This document shows, in pieces, positions 9,663 to 19,501 of a stretch of 64,000 nt of DNA (its first letter is position 1; the number at the start of each line of letters is the position of its first letter). Both the position numbers and the translations under genes were made by a program. This DNA comes from Alistipes sp. GTDB taxonomy: Bacteria > Bacteroidota > Bacteroidia > Bacteroidales > Rikenellaceae. Under the pieces are notes generated by a model. That model was not told the DNA's origin and ran no database searches. It worked only from the letters and a program-made list of their open reading frames with translations. The stretch lies in the NCBI GenBank assembly GCA_017398045.1, contig JAFQHI010000026.1, positions 1-64,000 of the forward strand. The letters run 5' to 3'.

Positions 9663-11041
9663 GATTTGTTTATTTTTGTGTAATTGATATTTTCTTCGGT
9701 TATCTGTTCCGTATGTTTGACGTGTTTGACAAATTCGGTTACTTCGTCCACGGTGATATTTTTCAGTGTTACCTCTTGAATCGGCTTGCGCATATCGCCC
9801 TTCAAATCATAAATGGCTTGTGTACGCTCGCATTGAATGTTGTCCATATAGAGTCCGCGAATACGCGTGATACTGTCTTGGTAGGTGGGAACGAGGTCGC
9901 GCCATTGGTATAATACATCCGTATCTACTTCCAAAATGCGTTGCATGGAGCGAGCTGTGATGTTTTTCATCCAGATATTCTCGACAAAACCGCCACGACG
10001 GTGGTTCGTCTTGACGAAGAAGAGGCGGAAAACCGAGTCTTGTACCTCGCAATCGTGCATATAGACATTGCGTACACCCCCTGACATTTCGCTTCCGATT
10101 CCCAGCAATACGTGGCCTTGGAGAATCTTGCAGTTGCGAACTACAATGTTTTCTGAAGGTGTGTTTAGTCGCCATGCATCCTGATTGCGTCCCGCTTTGA
10201 TGACAACGGCATCATCACCTTGGTCGAATTGGCAATCCTCGATGAGGAAGTTGCGACTCATCTCAATATCCACACCATCGTTGTTGTGGCCGTGAGCATG
10301 TACATCGAGGTTACGGACAATACCGCCATCACACAAATAGAGGTGGATGGTCCAGAAAGGACTTTCTCGAATCTTGAAGCTGTCGAGCAGTACGTTTTTA
10401 CAGCGGTTAAAATGGATAAGGTGAGGACGCATATTGTTTTCGCCCACAGCCATCTGACGCTCCTCGACGGGGACATCGGTCGAGGCCATTGTATAGAGTT
10501 GCTTCAGAGCCTCCATGTGCGCTTGGGGGCGTTTGAACCAGATGCGCCACGTATCCATGATGGGGGCGAGTGTTCCTGTTCCCGTGATGGCCACATTCTC
10601 ACATTCAAAGGCGTAGAGTAGGGGCGAGTAGTTGTAACACTCCATGCCCTCCCACGAGGTCATAACAGCCGGAAGATAGGCTGCCGGATTGTCCGTAAAT
10701 CGAAGGATAGCCCCCTCTGCAAGGTGTAGGTTGACGTTGCTTTTGAAGTGAATGGGTCCTGTAAGCCATTCGCCTGCGGGGACAATTACGCGACCGCCTC
10801 CGGCTTGATGGCATACTTCAATGGCTTTTGCAATAGCCTCCGTATTGCTTGTTTTGCCATCTGCAACCGCCCCATAATGCTCAATCGAGAAATCTTGAGC
10901 CGGGAAGATGCACTCCCGAATTTCCTCCATCGCAAAGGGGGCATCGACTTTAATCGTTTTGTAGGTTACCGCAGGATGCGAGCAAGCTCCAGATAGGAAG
11001 ACGGATAGCAGAACCGCTACATTCAATAAGTATCTTTTCAT
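9659..11041 (-). CDS. GH28 polygalacturonase / rhamnogalacturonan hydrolase, lipoprotein
   Basis: A 460-residue right-handed beta-helix glycosidase with a lipobox (FLSGAC, Cys20). GH28 catalytic motifs are present: NNDGVDIEMSRN, the Asp pair in QGDDAVVIKAG (about residue 275), the His-containing LQGHVLLGIGSE (about 309), and KTNHRRGG in place of the common RIK motif, as in the Bacteroidetes exo-acting subgroup. It hydrolyses GalA linkages in pectin; whether the substrate is homogalacturonan or RG-I cannot be read directly, though KTN-RRGG and the context favour an RG-related role. It overlaps the downstream PL11 gene and follows the GH115 gene by 11 bases. Confidence 0.92.
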   Translation of the reverse strand: MKRYLLNVAVLLSVFLSGACSHPAVTYKTIKVDAPFAMEEIRECIFPAQDFSIEHYGAVADGKTSNTEAIAKAIEVCHQAGGGRVIVPAGEWLTGPIHFKSNVNLHLAEGAILRFTDNPAAYLPAVMTSWEGMECYNYSPLLYAFECENVAITGTGTLAPIMDTWRIWFKRPQAHMEALKQLYTMASTDVPVEERQMAVGENNMRPHLIHFNRCKNVLLDSFKIRESPFWTIHLYLCDGGIVRNLDVHAHGHNNDGVDIEMSRNFLIEDCQFDQGDDAVVIKAGRNQDAWRLNTPSENIVVRNCKILQGHVLLGIGSEMSGGVRNVYMHDCEVQDSVFRLFFVKTNHRRGGFVENIWMKNITARSMQRILEVDTDVLYQWRDLVPTYQDSITRIRGLYMDNIQCERTQAIYDLKGDMRKPIQEVTLKNITVDEVTEFVKHVKHTEQITEENINYTKINKS

Positions 11042-11052
11042 GGCGTTTTAGG

Positions 11053-13401
11053 TTATTCGGTTCGAGGTGTGTAGAGATAAATTTGGTCCAAGACGACCCC
11101 TTCGTCCAGGGCCGTGAAGGTGAGGCGGTGGCTCTGTTGCTGTTTGACGGGAAGCACCACGCGACGAATGGCCTGGTTCGTAAGGACATTCACCTTCCAC
11201 TCCTCGCTGCGACCGCGCGTTTCGTAGGCAATCGGGTCGGTCGTAAGGCCGTCCAACGCGAGGGTAATGCGTAGCTGCTCGTCAATCGGATGGTTCGGCA
11301 GAAGGCGCACTTCGACCTCCACCGAGTCGGTCTGAAGGGTCGAAAGCTCAAACGCAATCGTTTGTCCCTTGGCTACGGCTACGGCTTTGCCGGCATAGCC
11401 CAACCCCTCGCACAGCGTAGGCGACCCTTCGATGTAATCCGCACCGTTCCAAACGTGGAGCGTTTCGCGTTTTTGCGGCAATTCCTCCGTTGCCGTGTCG
11501 CGCTTGACGCGGTCGAAGACGGGCAGTCTTCGCGGTCGGAAATCCATGATTCCCTGCCATTTGGGCGTGTTGTAAAGGCGGGTGAGCGAGTCGATGCGGT
11601 CGTAGGCGCAATCGCTCTCTGCCCAATCGGCTTTGCCGTGGCGGGCGAGCTGCGCGGTGAGCAGCTTGTGATTCATCTGGGTGGCCGCCAAAACCGGATA
11701 TTTGACGAGCTGGAAATAGCTCGTTTTTCGCTCCTGCGCAACCGCCTTTTCTGCACGTTCCACCTGCTCGGAGAGGGCATCATAGGCCGCCAGACGCTCG
11801 CGAATCTCCTCCTCGCTCCAGGGCAGGTCGCTCACGATTTTGAATTTCGGGTCGCGCTCCTCGGTGCGCGTGTTACCTAAAAATTCGGGTTTACGGATGT
11901 AGGCCAGGCGGTAAAACTCCTGCATGACGGGCATCAGACGCTTGGCAATTTTCGACCCAAATTCGCGCTCGAGGAAGGCGCGCTGGTGTGCCACGACGCC
12001 CTGCTCTTTGACCAATTGGGGATTCCAGGCCATATCGAGGAACAGCTCGATTTGATACTCCGACGGTTTGATATCGCCCACATTGAGAACCCACATCTTT
12101 TGAATACCGCGTTCATAGGCCTTCATCATTTCGTGATAGATGAGCGACGGATGTGCCGTGCCAAGCCAAAGGTAGTCGTGCGGACGCCCCCAATAGGAGA
12201 TATGGTAGTAGATGCCGTTTCCTCCCTTTCGTGCGCGCTCCTCGGCCGTGGGGAGGTGGCGGATGTAACCGTAGTTGTCGTCGCACCACATGAGCGTCAC
12301 CTCGTCGGGAACCTCCAATCCCGCGTGGTAGATATCCAGAACCTCCTTGTAGGGGATAAATACCTGCGGAATCTGCGTAACATCCTCATTGACATAGTGT
12401 GCCAGCAGTTCGCGTTGCTCCTTCAGGACGCGCGTCAGGACGGCCTTCTGCTCCTCGATGGTCTTTGCACCCTGCATCGCACCGTCGTGTACACCGCGCA
12501 TACCGAGCGTGTAGAGGTTCTCCGACCCGGCCACCTCCTTGATGCGTTGCTCCCAAAAGGCGCGTACCTGCGAGCTGTTGTTTACGTAATCGTAATCGCC
12601 CACACCGTCGCGTCGCCACTCGCCATTCGTGTTGCGCATCATCGGCTCGCAGTGCGAGGTGCCGATGAAGATACCGAAGCGGTCGGCCACCTCCTGGTTG
12701 CCCGGTGTGAAATAGAACGGAACGGTACATTCGTGCATCGCCGGCCAAAAGGTGTTGGCACGCAAACGCAGCAACAGCTCGAAGATGCGCTCGTGGGTCT
12801 TGGGGCCGATTTGCCCCGCCACGTCGCTCGGCTCATGGTTCTGCCAACTCCAGGGGGTCAGTCCCCAATCCTCGTCGTTGAGGAAAATACCGCGATAGGC
12901 GACCGCAGGGGCCTGCGTGTTGCGATAGTCGTGAGGCAATAGAAAGCGTGACCGCTTTTGCGGTGTGGCGTCTGCCCACCACTCCCAGGGCGAGACCCCA
13001 ATCAGGCGCGAAAGCTCCATGATGCCGTAGGCTGTGCCTCGTTTGTCGCTACCGGCAATGAGCAACCGATTATCCGGTGTAACGGCCAGCAGGAAGGCCT
13101 CGTGCTGCCCCTCAAGGGCCGATAAATCGACCCCCGAAGATTCGATTACTGCGCTCTTGCCGAGCGTTCCGACCAAGATAGATGCCTCATCATGCGCTTG
13201 CGTGAGGGTGGGACGGCAGGAAAAGACGCGCTCCATGTCACGGCACAACAAATCGAGGGCCGTACCGACCACTGCCTCCTCCCCCTCACTGCACAGAATT
13301 GTGGCGGGTTTATCGGCTTGTATGATGAATCCGGAGGGGGTGCAGGCGGTCATGGCGACAGCCACCAGCACAAGTAGTGCGAACGCGCTTTTATGCTTCA
13401 T
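11053..13401 (-). CDS. GH115-family glycosidase (alpha-glucuronidase type), lipoprotein
   Basis: A 782-residue lipoprotein (lipobox MTAC, Cys20) with the layout of GH115: an N-terminal alpha/beta domain, a TIM barrel starting at VAYRGIFLNDEDW (about 170), the segment GTAHPSLIYHEM (about 410) and VGDIKPSEYQIE (about 440), a helical region, and a short C-terminal beta-sandwich. GH115 enzymes release alpha-1,2-linked (4-O-methyl)glucuronic acid, best known from xylan. The present one is somewhat shorter than many members. Its place among pectin enzymes is unusual and suggests removal of glucuronic acid from RG-I side chains or another pectic decoration; this is inference. It is co-directional with the CE12 gene upstream (26 bases) and GH28 downstream (11 bases). 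Confidence 0.85.
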   Translation of the reverse strand: MKHKSAFALLVLVAVAMTACTPSGFIIQADKPATILCSEGEEAVVGTALDLLCRDMERVFSCRPTLTQAHDEASILVGTLGKSAVIESSGVDLSALEGQHEAFLLAVTPDNRLLIAGSDKRGTAYGIMELSRLIGVSPWEWWADATPQKRSRFLLPHDYRNTQAPAVAYRGIFLNDEDWGLTPWSWQNHEPSDVAGQIGPKTHERIFELLLRLRANTFWPAMHECTVPFYFTPGNQEVADRFGIFIGTSHCEPMMRNTNGEWRRDGVGDYDYVNNSSQVRAFWEQRIKEVAGSENLYTLGMRGVHDGAMQGAKTIEEQKAVLTRVLKEQRELLAHYVNEDVTQIPQVFIPYKEVLDIYHAGLEVPDEVTLMWCDDNYGYIRHLPTAEERARKGGNGIYYHISYWGRPHDYLWLGTAHPSLIYHEMMKAYERGIQKMWVLNVGDIKPSEYQIELFLDMAWNPQLVKEQGVVAHQRAFLEREFGSKIAKRLMPVMQEFYRLAYIRKPEFLGNTRTEERDPKFKIVSDLPWSEEEIRERLAAYDALSEQVERAEKAVAQERKTSYFQLVKYPVLAATQMNHKLLTAQLARHGKADWAESDCAYDRIDSLTRLYNTPKWQGIMDFRPRRLPVFDRVKRDTATEELPQKRETLHVWNGADYIEGSPTLCEGLGYAGKAVAVAKGQTIAFELSTLQTDSVEVEVRLLPNHPIDEQLRITLALDGLTTDPIAYETRGRSEEWKVNVLTNQAIRRVVLPVKQQQSHRLTFTALDEGVVLDQIYLYTPRTE

Positions 13402-13427
13402 ATTCGTCGGAAATTTGTCTTACGGTG

Positions 13428-15083
13428 CTATTTGAGGTACTCCTTCAGCGGACAATCCGTTGCTCGCAGCCCCTCGGCAATGCTTTGGGCGTTGAGGTGT
13501 GCGCCTTTGAGCGAGGAGTGGGTATGGTCGCGGTTGAAGTACTCGCCCACGACACGCAGCCCCTCTTCGTAGCCCATCTTCTCGAGCTTGTCGCCCGAAA
13601 TTTTGTTCAAATCGATGTAGTAGGCCCCCGCCTCTTCGGCCGCCTCGCGCGTCCACTTGCCGAAGGAGTTGGTGTTGCGCTGAATCTTGCCGTTGTCGAA
13701 CATATTACGCGGCGTGTGGCTCAGGACGATGGGAATCGCCCCCTTCTCCTTGGCATCCATGATGAATTTGCGCAGGTACCAACCGAAGGTGTAGATGACC
13801 TGATACATCCCCGTCTTCTCCATCTTGAAGACCTTGCTTTCGTAGCCGGCACCGGGCAATTCGGCACGTGCCTTGCCCGTGTTGATGGCTCCCGCATCGT
13901 TGTGGCCGAATTGAATCAGCACAAAATCACCCGGTTGCAGCGCGTTATAGACCTTGTCCCAACGCCCCTCGTCGAGGAACGTGCGTGCGCTACGACCTGC
14001 CATGGCGTGGTTCTCGACTACGATTTTTTCCTCGTCGAAGAGTTCGTGAATCACACTGCCCCAGCCCCACATACCGTCCGGCTCGGTGTCGCGGTTCTTC
14101 ACCGTGCTGTCACCAATCGTGAAGAGCATCGGAAGACCTGCGCGACGCGTAGCTCCCGTAACGGTGTCCTTTACGATGGGCTTCAGGTAGCGGGCCAACT
14201 CCAGCCCCTTGCAGTTGCGAATACCCTCCGCAGCCGACTCGGCATTGACCCTTGCACCGAAGGCACTCGTATGGATGCGGTCCAGATAGAACATATACTT
14301 TACCTTCTCCTTGCCGAACTTTTCGAACTTTTGTGCCGTGATTTCGTTTAGGTCGATAAAGGGGATGCGCTCCTTCTTGGCCACCTGCTTGGACCACAGA
14401 CCAAAGGTTTCGTTGACGCGCGTAATGATGGTGCTGTCGGCATCCTCCCAGGCGTTGCGCGGGGTGAGCGACATGAGAATCGGATGCGCCCCTTTGGCCT
14501 TGATGTCGGCAATGTAGCGACGCATATATTCACCGAAGGTATAGACCGTCTCTTTAACGCCCGTCTCTTGAATCGTTACATCGAGCGTCTCTTTGCCGAT
14601 ACCCGGAATCGAGGCGCGGGCGCGACCGTGGTCGTAGGGGCCGTTGTCGTTGTGTCCCAGCTCGATGATGACCCAATCGCCCTTGCGGATGCCCTTCAAT
14701 ACATCGGGCCACAGGCGGTTGTAGAAGGTGCGGCTGCTCGTACCTCCCAGGGCGTGGTTCTCGACCGTGATTTGGTTCTCGTCGAAATATTCATGGGCGA
14801 AGTAGCCCCAGCCCCATTGGCCGTTGTTGCCGTTGCCGAGCGTACCGGTGCGCATCGTGGAGTTGCCGACAAGGAACAAGACGGGATTTTCCCCCTTGCG
14901 GCTCGACCCCGCAACGGGACGGGCCGTGCGTGCGATGTTCAGGCTGTCGAGCGTGTTGTCGATGACCTGATTCACATCCTTCATCGGGGCCTGAATCTTG
15001 TTTTGGGCCTTCGCACCAACCCCCGCACAGAGGGCGCACAGCAGGCAAAGGCAAAGTTTCGTTCTATGTATCATATCCGTCAA
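13428..15083 (-). CDS. Tandem CE12 (SGNH) rhamnogalacturonan/pectin acetylesterase
   Basis: A 551-residue secreted protein (signal peptide about 1-26, ending GAKAQ) with two complete SGNH hydrolase domains. Domain 1 (about 65-290) shows FLVGNSTMRTG (near 74), NHALGGTSSRTF, ELGHNDNGP (near 145) and DRIHTSAFGA (near 268). Domain 2 (about 315-551) shows FTIGDSTVKN (near 325), NHAMAGRSARTF, QFGHNDAG (near 393) and DHTHSSLKGA (near 517). Each has the nucleophile Ser and the Asp-x-x-His pair, so both could be active. CE12 enzymes remove acetyl groups from galacturonic acid in RG-I and homogalacturonan. In domain 1 block I is GNS instead of the usual GDS. Single-domain CE12 proteins are about 250 residues, so this is a duplication or fusion. 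Confidence 0.9.
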   Translation of the reverse strand: MTDMIHRTKLCLCLLCALCAGVGAKAQNKIQAPMKDVNQVIDNTLDSLNIARTARPVAGSSRKGENPVLFLVGNSTMRTGTLGNGNNGQWGWGYFAHEYFDENQITVENHALGGTSSRTFYNRLWPDVLKGIRKGDWVIIELGHNDNGPYDHGRARASIPGIGKETLDVTIQETGVKETVYTFGEYMRRYIADIKAKGAHPILMSLTPRNAWEDADSTIITRVNETFGLWSKQVAKKERIPFIDLNEITAQKFEKFGKEKVKYMFYLDRIHTSAFGARVNAESAAEGIRNCKGLELARYLKPIVKDTVTGATRRAGLPMLFTIGDSTVKNRDTEPDGMWGWGSVIHELFDEEKIVVENHAMAGRSARTFLDEGRWDKVYNALQPGDFVLIQFGHNDAGAINTGKARAELPGAGYESKVFKMEKTGMYQVIYTFGWYLRKFIMDAKEKGAIPIVLSHTPRNMFDNGKIQRNTNSFGKWTREAAEEAGAYYIDLNKISGDKLEKMGYEEGLRVVGEYFNRDHTHSSLKGAHLNAQSIAEGLRATDCPLKEYLK

Positions 15084-15094
15084 TTTTTAAGGTC

Positions 15095-18000
15095 TTATCT
15101 GTTGTTGAGATGCTCTTTGAATTCCACCTCCACGATGCGCAGTTCGTGGTTGGTTTTGTCGCCATTCTTGGCCTTGAAGAGGTCCAATTCGCCCGCTGCG
15201 GGAGCCGCCACCTCGACAATCTGTCCAAATTGGTCGCTCTCCTCGTTGGCCCCCTTGAGGCGGATGGTTATCTTATCCGTCACGACGGGCTTTACAGCGA
15301 GGTGAATATAACCCAAACTCTTCTCCGTCTCACCGCTCCAAATCAACTCCTCGTCGGCATAGATTTCCAGCGGGTAGCTTCGCATCCGCCATCCGGTGAG
15401 TTTCATGCAAATCTCATCCACACGCGCCTTGCGCTCCAGCTCGTAGCTAATCCAGGCGGTGTGCAGTCGTCCATCGTTGCGCCATTCGCTCAACTCGTTG
15501 TCGTCGAAGCTCTTCACGGCCTCCTCCTGATGGATGCCTGCCGTTGCGCGACGAATCGGAATATCGCGTTTGGTGTCGCGGTAGGAGGGGGTGCGTGGGG
15601 TCTCGCCCCGTGTCAAACGCCCCTCTAACTCGTCGCCTGCGATGTAACTGCTCAACCCGTTCGTAACAGCAATCGGGGTGGTGGTAAGTGCGATTTCAGC
15701 CCCTTGCAACCCCTCCGCGCTCGCCTTGATGCGCACCTTTCCGGCCGTGGGAAGTGAGCGTAGCAGGGCGCGATTGATACCGCACTCGACGGGTAAATCT
15801 TTCGAAAGGATGTAGTTGTTTTCACCCTGCGCAATACCGCCACGCCATTCGGCAGGCCCCTCGACCTCGAAGTGAATCACCTGATTCGAGAGCGGACAAC
15901 GCCTTCCGGCTTGGTCCACCACCTCGACTTCGAGCAGTACCATATCGGCTCCGTCGGCCTTCCAGCCCGTGGGGCTTTCAATCGCGGTCAGCCGAAGCCG
16001 TGCCGGCTCGTCGGCCGTTTGCAGGGTCGTGCGACAACACTCCTTGCCTTTGTTGTCGTAGCCCACGGCCACTAGTTCGCCCTTTTCGAAGCGTACATCG
16101 GGGAAAGTGTAGAGGAAACGATAGCTCTGCCGGCCCCGCCCGAGCGACTTGCCATTGAGCAGCAGTTCCACCTCCTCGGCCGACGAAACGACATAGATGG
16201 GCTTAACGACATCCGCCTTGTAGTTCCAGTGGCCGACGATGTGGATGCGCGGTTGCTCGATATCGACCCAACCGTCCCACATCACCCGATGTGCGAAGTA
16301 GGAGTCTTTGGGGATGCGCATCGGGTCCGTAACTCCGCTGCGACGATAGTTCTCATCGCCACGGAAGTGGGTGTTCGTGTCCGAGAAGATGATTTTCACA
16401 CCGCCCGAGCTGACGCGCGCTCCCGTGCCGGGGCGTTCTACCCAGTAGTCGTACCAACGCGCGATGTGTTCGAGGGTGAAGGCATCCTGGTTGTGGTTGT
16501 AGGCACTTGCATCTTTGCGCTGCTGGCCACGATAGAGGATTCCCATATGCGAGGGTTTGTTGCGCTCGTTGCCCACGTGGTAGGGGTAGGAGTACTCGTC
16601 CCAATATTTGCGCAGGGCCTCGTCGCGGCAATACTCCATGGCCCACATCGGGTGGTGCTTGCTCTTGTTGATGTAGAGCATCTCGCCACCATACTCCGCC
16701 TCCCGAATATCGAGCATCTCGCGCGAACCGATGGCGCGACCTCCATGCGGGTCATACGCATCGCGGATGGCCTTCATCTGCAGCATATGCTCACGCGAAA
16801 TGGATTCGTTGCCACACTCATAGAAGATGATGCTCGGATTGTTGCGGTTGTAGATAATGGCGTCGCGCATGAGTTCCATGCGCTGCTCCCATTGACGCCC
16901 CTCGCGGTCCTTCTCCGAATCGCCTGCGGGCATCGCCTGCATCAACCCCACGCGGTCGCACGACTCGACATCTTGTTTCCAGGGCGTAATGTGCATCCAA
17001 CGCACCAGGTTGGCATTGCCCTCGACCATCATGGCGTTGCTGTAGTCGCTCAACCAGGCCGGCACGCTCATCCCCACGCCCGGCCACTCGTTGCTCGTGC
17101 GCTGGGCGAAACCTTTGAGCTGTATCACGCGGTCGTTGAGCCACACCTTGCCCTCGGCAAAGCGGGTTTTGCGGAATCCGGTGCGGGTCGTTACCTCGTC
17201 CACCTTGCGGCCATCGACCCACAGGGAGGTCGTTACCTTATATAAATAGCCATAGCCCCAGCTCCAGAAATGAAGCCCCTGCACCTTGGCCGCCGCCTTG
17301 AGGGTGGTTTGCTCGCCGGCTGGCAGCAGGGTAGGCGTACCTTTGAATTGGCTCACCGCCTTTCCTTCGGCATCCACCACCTCCACACAATAAAGCACCT
17401 CCTTGGCCTCGCTGCTTTCGTTCTTTACCTCCGATTCGGCATGAATCACGGCCGTGCGGGCCGTTACATCCATCTCCCGCGCATAGATATAGACGCCCGT
17501 GGTTTGTAGGTTGCTGTAAAGCGGGAGGGTTTGGTAGAGCTTGTCGGTGAGGTGCAACCACACGTTTTTGGGGATGCCTCCGTAGTTGGCGTTGAAGTTG
17601 CGGTCGTTCCATTGGTATCTGGTGCCGGTTGCCCGCTCTCGATACTGCCAATCGTTGTCGATGCGCAGTGCCATGACATTCTCCCCGTCGGGGTTGAGGT
17701 AGGGCGTAAGGTCGAAACCGACGGCCATGGCCCCGTTTTCGTGCAGCCCGATGTGGTGGCCGTTGATGTAGAAATCGGCCCCTTGTCGCACCCCTTCAAA
17801 CTCCACAAAGACCTTCTTATGCCCGCTCTCGGCCGGCAGACGGAAATGTTTGCGGTACCAGACCACCGTATCGGTCAGCTGATGGATATCGAGTCGGAAG
17901 GCTTCATCCTCGTTGAAAGGGCGGGGAAGGGTCACCTTTTTCCAATCCCCATCATCGAAACGAACCTCCTTGGCGGCGGGATTATCTCCGACGCAGAGCA

Positions 18001-18103
18001 GCCATTCGGCATTGAAATTATATTTCTGCCGGATGTTCCCGGCAGAGGCCGCGAGGCTGAAGAGCATCAATGCGGCTATCAGAAGCAGGGTTCGATTCCT
18101 CAT
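15095..18103 (-). CDS. GH2-family glycoside hydrolase (beta-galactosidase-like)
   Basis: A 1002-residue secreted protein (signal peptide 1-21, ending ASAGN). Domains in order: GH2 sugar-binding jelly roll (about 30-190), immunoglobulin-like domain (about 195-290), TIM barrel (about 295-620) with the acid/base Glu in FYECGNES (about 429) and a candidate nucleophile Glu in WAMEYC (about 489), then beta-rich C-terminal domains and a final F5/8-type-C-like module (about 860-985). The family removes beta-linked galactose, glucuronate or related sugars; specificity is not decidable from sequence alone, and the usual SEYG-like nucleophile motif is modified. Context suggests RG-I side-chain trimming. 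It sits 42 bases after the PL22 gene and 11 before the CE12 gene. Confidence 0.85.
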   Translation of the reverse strand: MRNRTLLLIAALMLFSLAASAGNIRQKYNFNAEWLLCVGDNPAAKEVRFDDGDWKKVTLPRPFNEDEAFRLDIHQLTDTVVWYRKHFRLPAESGHKKVFVEFEGVRQGADFYINGHHIGLHENGAMAVGFDLTPYLNPDGENVMALRIDNDWQYRERATGTRYQWNDRNFNANYGGIPKNVWLHLTDKLYQTLPLYSNLQTTGVYIYAREMDVTARTAVIHAESEVKNESSEAKEVLYCVEVVDAEGKAVSQFKGTPTLLPAGEQTTLKAAAKVQGLHFWSWGYGYLYKVTTSLWVDGRKVDEVTTRTGFRKTRFAEGKVWLNDRVIQLKGFAQRTSNEWPGVGMSVPAWLSDYSNAMMVEGNANLVRWMHITPWKQDVESCDRVGLMQAMPAGDSEKDREGRQWEQRMELMRDAIIYNRNNPSIIFYECGNESISREHMLQMKAIRDAYDPHGGRAIGSREMLDIREAEYGGEMLYINKSKHHPMWAMEYCRDEALRKYWDEYSYPYHVGNERNKPSHMGILYRGQQRKDASAYNHNQDAFTLEHIARWYDYWVERPGTGARVSSGGVKIIFSDTNTHFRGDENYRRSGVTDPMRIPKDSYFAHRVMWDGWVDIEQPRIHIVGHWNYKADVVKPIYVVSSAEEVELLLNGKSLGRGRQSYRFLYTFPDVRFEKGELVAVGYDNKGKECCRTTLQTADEPARLRLTAIESPTGWKADGADMVLLEVEVVDQAGRRCPLSNQVIHFEVEGPAEWRGGIAQGENNYILSKDLPVECGINRALLRSLPTAGKVRIKASAEGLQGAEIALTTTPIAVTNGLSSYIAGDELEGRLTRGETPRTPSYRDTKRDIPIRRATAGIHQEEAVKSFDDNELSEWRNDGRLHTAWISYELERKARVDEICMKLTGWRMRSYPLEIYADEELIWSGETEKSLGYIHLAVKPVVTDKITIRLKGANEESDQFGQIVEVAAPAAGELDLFKAKNGDKTNHELRIVEVEFKEHLNNR

Positions 18104-18145
18104 GGTGAGGTGTGGTGTTCGAGGGCGAATGGCGGAAACCGTTTT

Positions 18146-19471
18146 TTATTCGAGGTTGGAGATATCCACCATCATCAGATTGAGTCGCTTGCCATCGGTG
18201 AAGTGGCCCGACTGGAAGAGTACCTTCTTGCCGTCGGGGCTGAAGCTCGGATGGGCGTGGTCGGGGCGCATCTTCGTATCCGAGGCGAGCCAATGGCGTT
18301 CGCCCGTTTCGACGTTGATGACCCACACGTTGCCACCAAAGGTGTCACCTGCGGCCCATTTGTCGTCGCGCGAGGCGTTGCAGTGCCAGAACCCGCGACC
18401 GCGCAGCTGACCCTCCATGCCTTGGCGGTCATCGGCCAATTCGACCTGTCCGATGCACTCCACATCGTCGTTGCGCAGGTTGATGCGGATGATGCCGCTC
18501 ACCTGCTTGCGCAGACGCGGTTGGAAACCCAGGATGTTGAAATAGACATAATCTTTCGACGCGAAGGTCTCGTGCGTCACCCAATCGAGCGGCGTCTCCT
18601 TGTAGAGGGGCTTGAAGACCGAACCGTCGGCCGTGCAGAACCACATACGCTGATGGGCATCACCGCCCGTCTCGTTGCAGAAGACAATCTCGCCCGGGGT
18701 AAAGCGGCTGGCCTGAATGTGACCCACCTTGAACTCCGTATCGATGACCTTCGTCACGTCGCCCGTCTTAAGGTTCATTTTGCGAATACCGCAGAGCGTA
18801 GGTTTGATTTTGATGGGCTGGTTCGTCAGGGGCAGGAAGGCGGCCTTCTCCATACGCGCCCGCTCCTCGGCCGTACCCTCACGCTCGACGGTGATGTAGG
18901 CATAATCGTCGTTGCAATCCACGGCATAACCGCCCGGACGACCCATCTCGGTCGGGAAGGTGGCGATGAACTTTTCGTAGGCAGCCGACTTCTTCACCTT
19001 GCCGCGCTTGACATCCGCAAAGAATTTGTCGAGGTCCATGACATACATATTCCAGGCACCCTCTTCACGACGGCTCATAAACATACGATTGCTCTTGTTG
19101 GCCAGGTAGGCGTTGCCCAGATTCGGCCCTTCGGTTGCCTGGATAATCTTGCCGGTCTCAATCTCGATGAAGTAGATTTGCGTAGGTCGCCATTTGCGCT
19201 TCTGACCGTTGGGAAGCGTACTCTCCATCTCCTTGTCGTCGCCTCGGCTTGAGGAGCGGAACAGAAGGTACTTGCCATCGGCCGTCCACATCGGGTCGGT
19301 CTGATAGAGGAAACGGTCGTGCTTGAGCGTGTCGGTCAGCATCGTGATGGTGTGGCCGGTTACTTTGTCCACGTAGGTTTGCATTTCCGAGGGGGTGCAA
19401 TTACCGAATTGCGCCCATGCAGTCGGGCAGAGAAGCGCAACGAGTGCCAGCGTTAGAAGGGCCTTTTTCAT
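18146..19471 (-). CDS. Oligogalacturonate lyase, PL22 family
   Basis: A 441-residue seven-bladed beta-propeller with a signal peptide (1-20, ending AWAQ), so unlike the cytoplasmic Ogl of enterobacteria it should be periplasmic. Family signs include VTGHTITMLTD near the start, QTDPMWTADGKYLLF (about 55), WVTHETFASKDYV (about 295) and, near the C-terminus, MRPDHAHPSFSPDGKKV with the His residues expected to coordinate manganese. It splits short oligogalacturonates to unsaturated monosaccharides. It is the first gene of the pectin run, behind the best-formed promoter in the locus. Confidence 0.9.
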   Translation of the reverse strand: MKKALLTLALVALLCPTAWAQFGNCTPSEMQTYVDKVTGHTITMLTDTLKHDRFLYQTDPMWTADGKYLLFRSSSRGDDKEMESTLPNGQKRKWRPTQIYFIEIETGKIIQATEGPNLGNAYLANKSNRMFMSRREEGAWNMYVMDLDKFFADVKRGKVKKSAAYEKFIATFPTEMGRPGGYAVDCNDDYAYITVEREGTAEERARMEKAAFLPLTNQPIKIKPTLCGIRKMNLKTGDVTKVIDTEFKVGHIQASRFTPGEIVFCNETGGDAHQRMWFCTADGSVFKPLYKETPLDWVTHETFASKDYVYFNILGFQPRLRKQVSGIIRINLRNDDVECIGQVELADDRQGMEGQLRGRGFWHCNASRDDKWAAGDTFGGNVWVINVETGERHWLASDTKMRPDHAHPSFSPDGKKVLFQSGHFTDGKRLNLMMVDISNLE

Positions 19472-19501
19472 AGTTTTGTAGCTTGAAGATTCTGTATGTT
19501 A

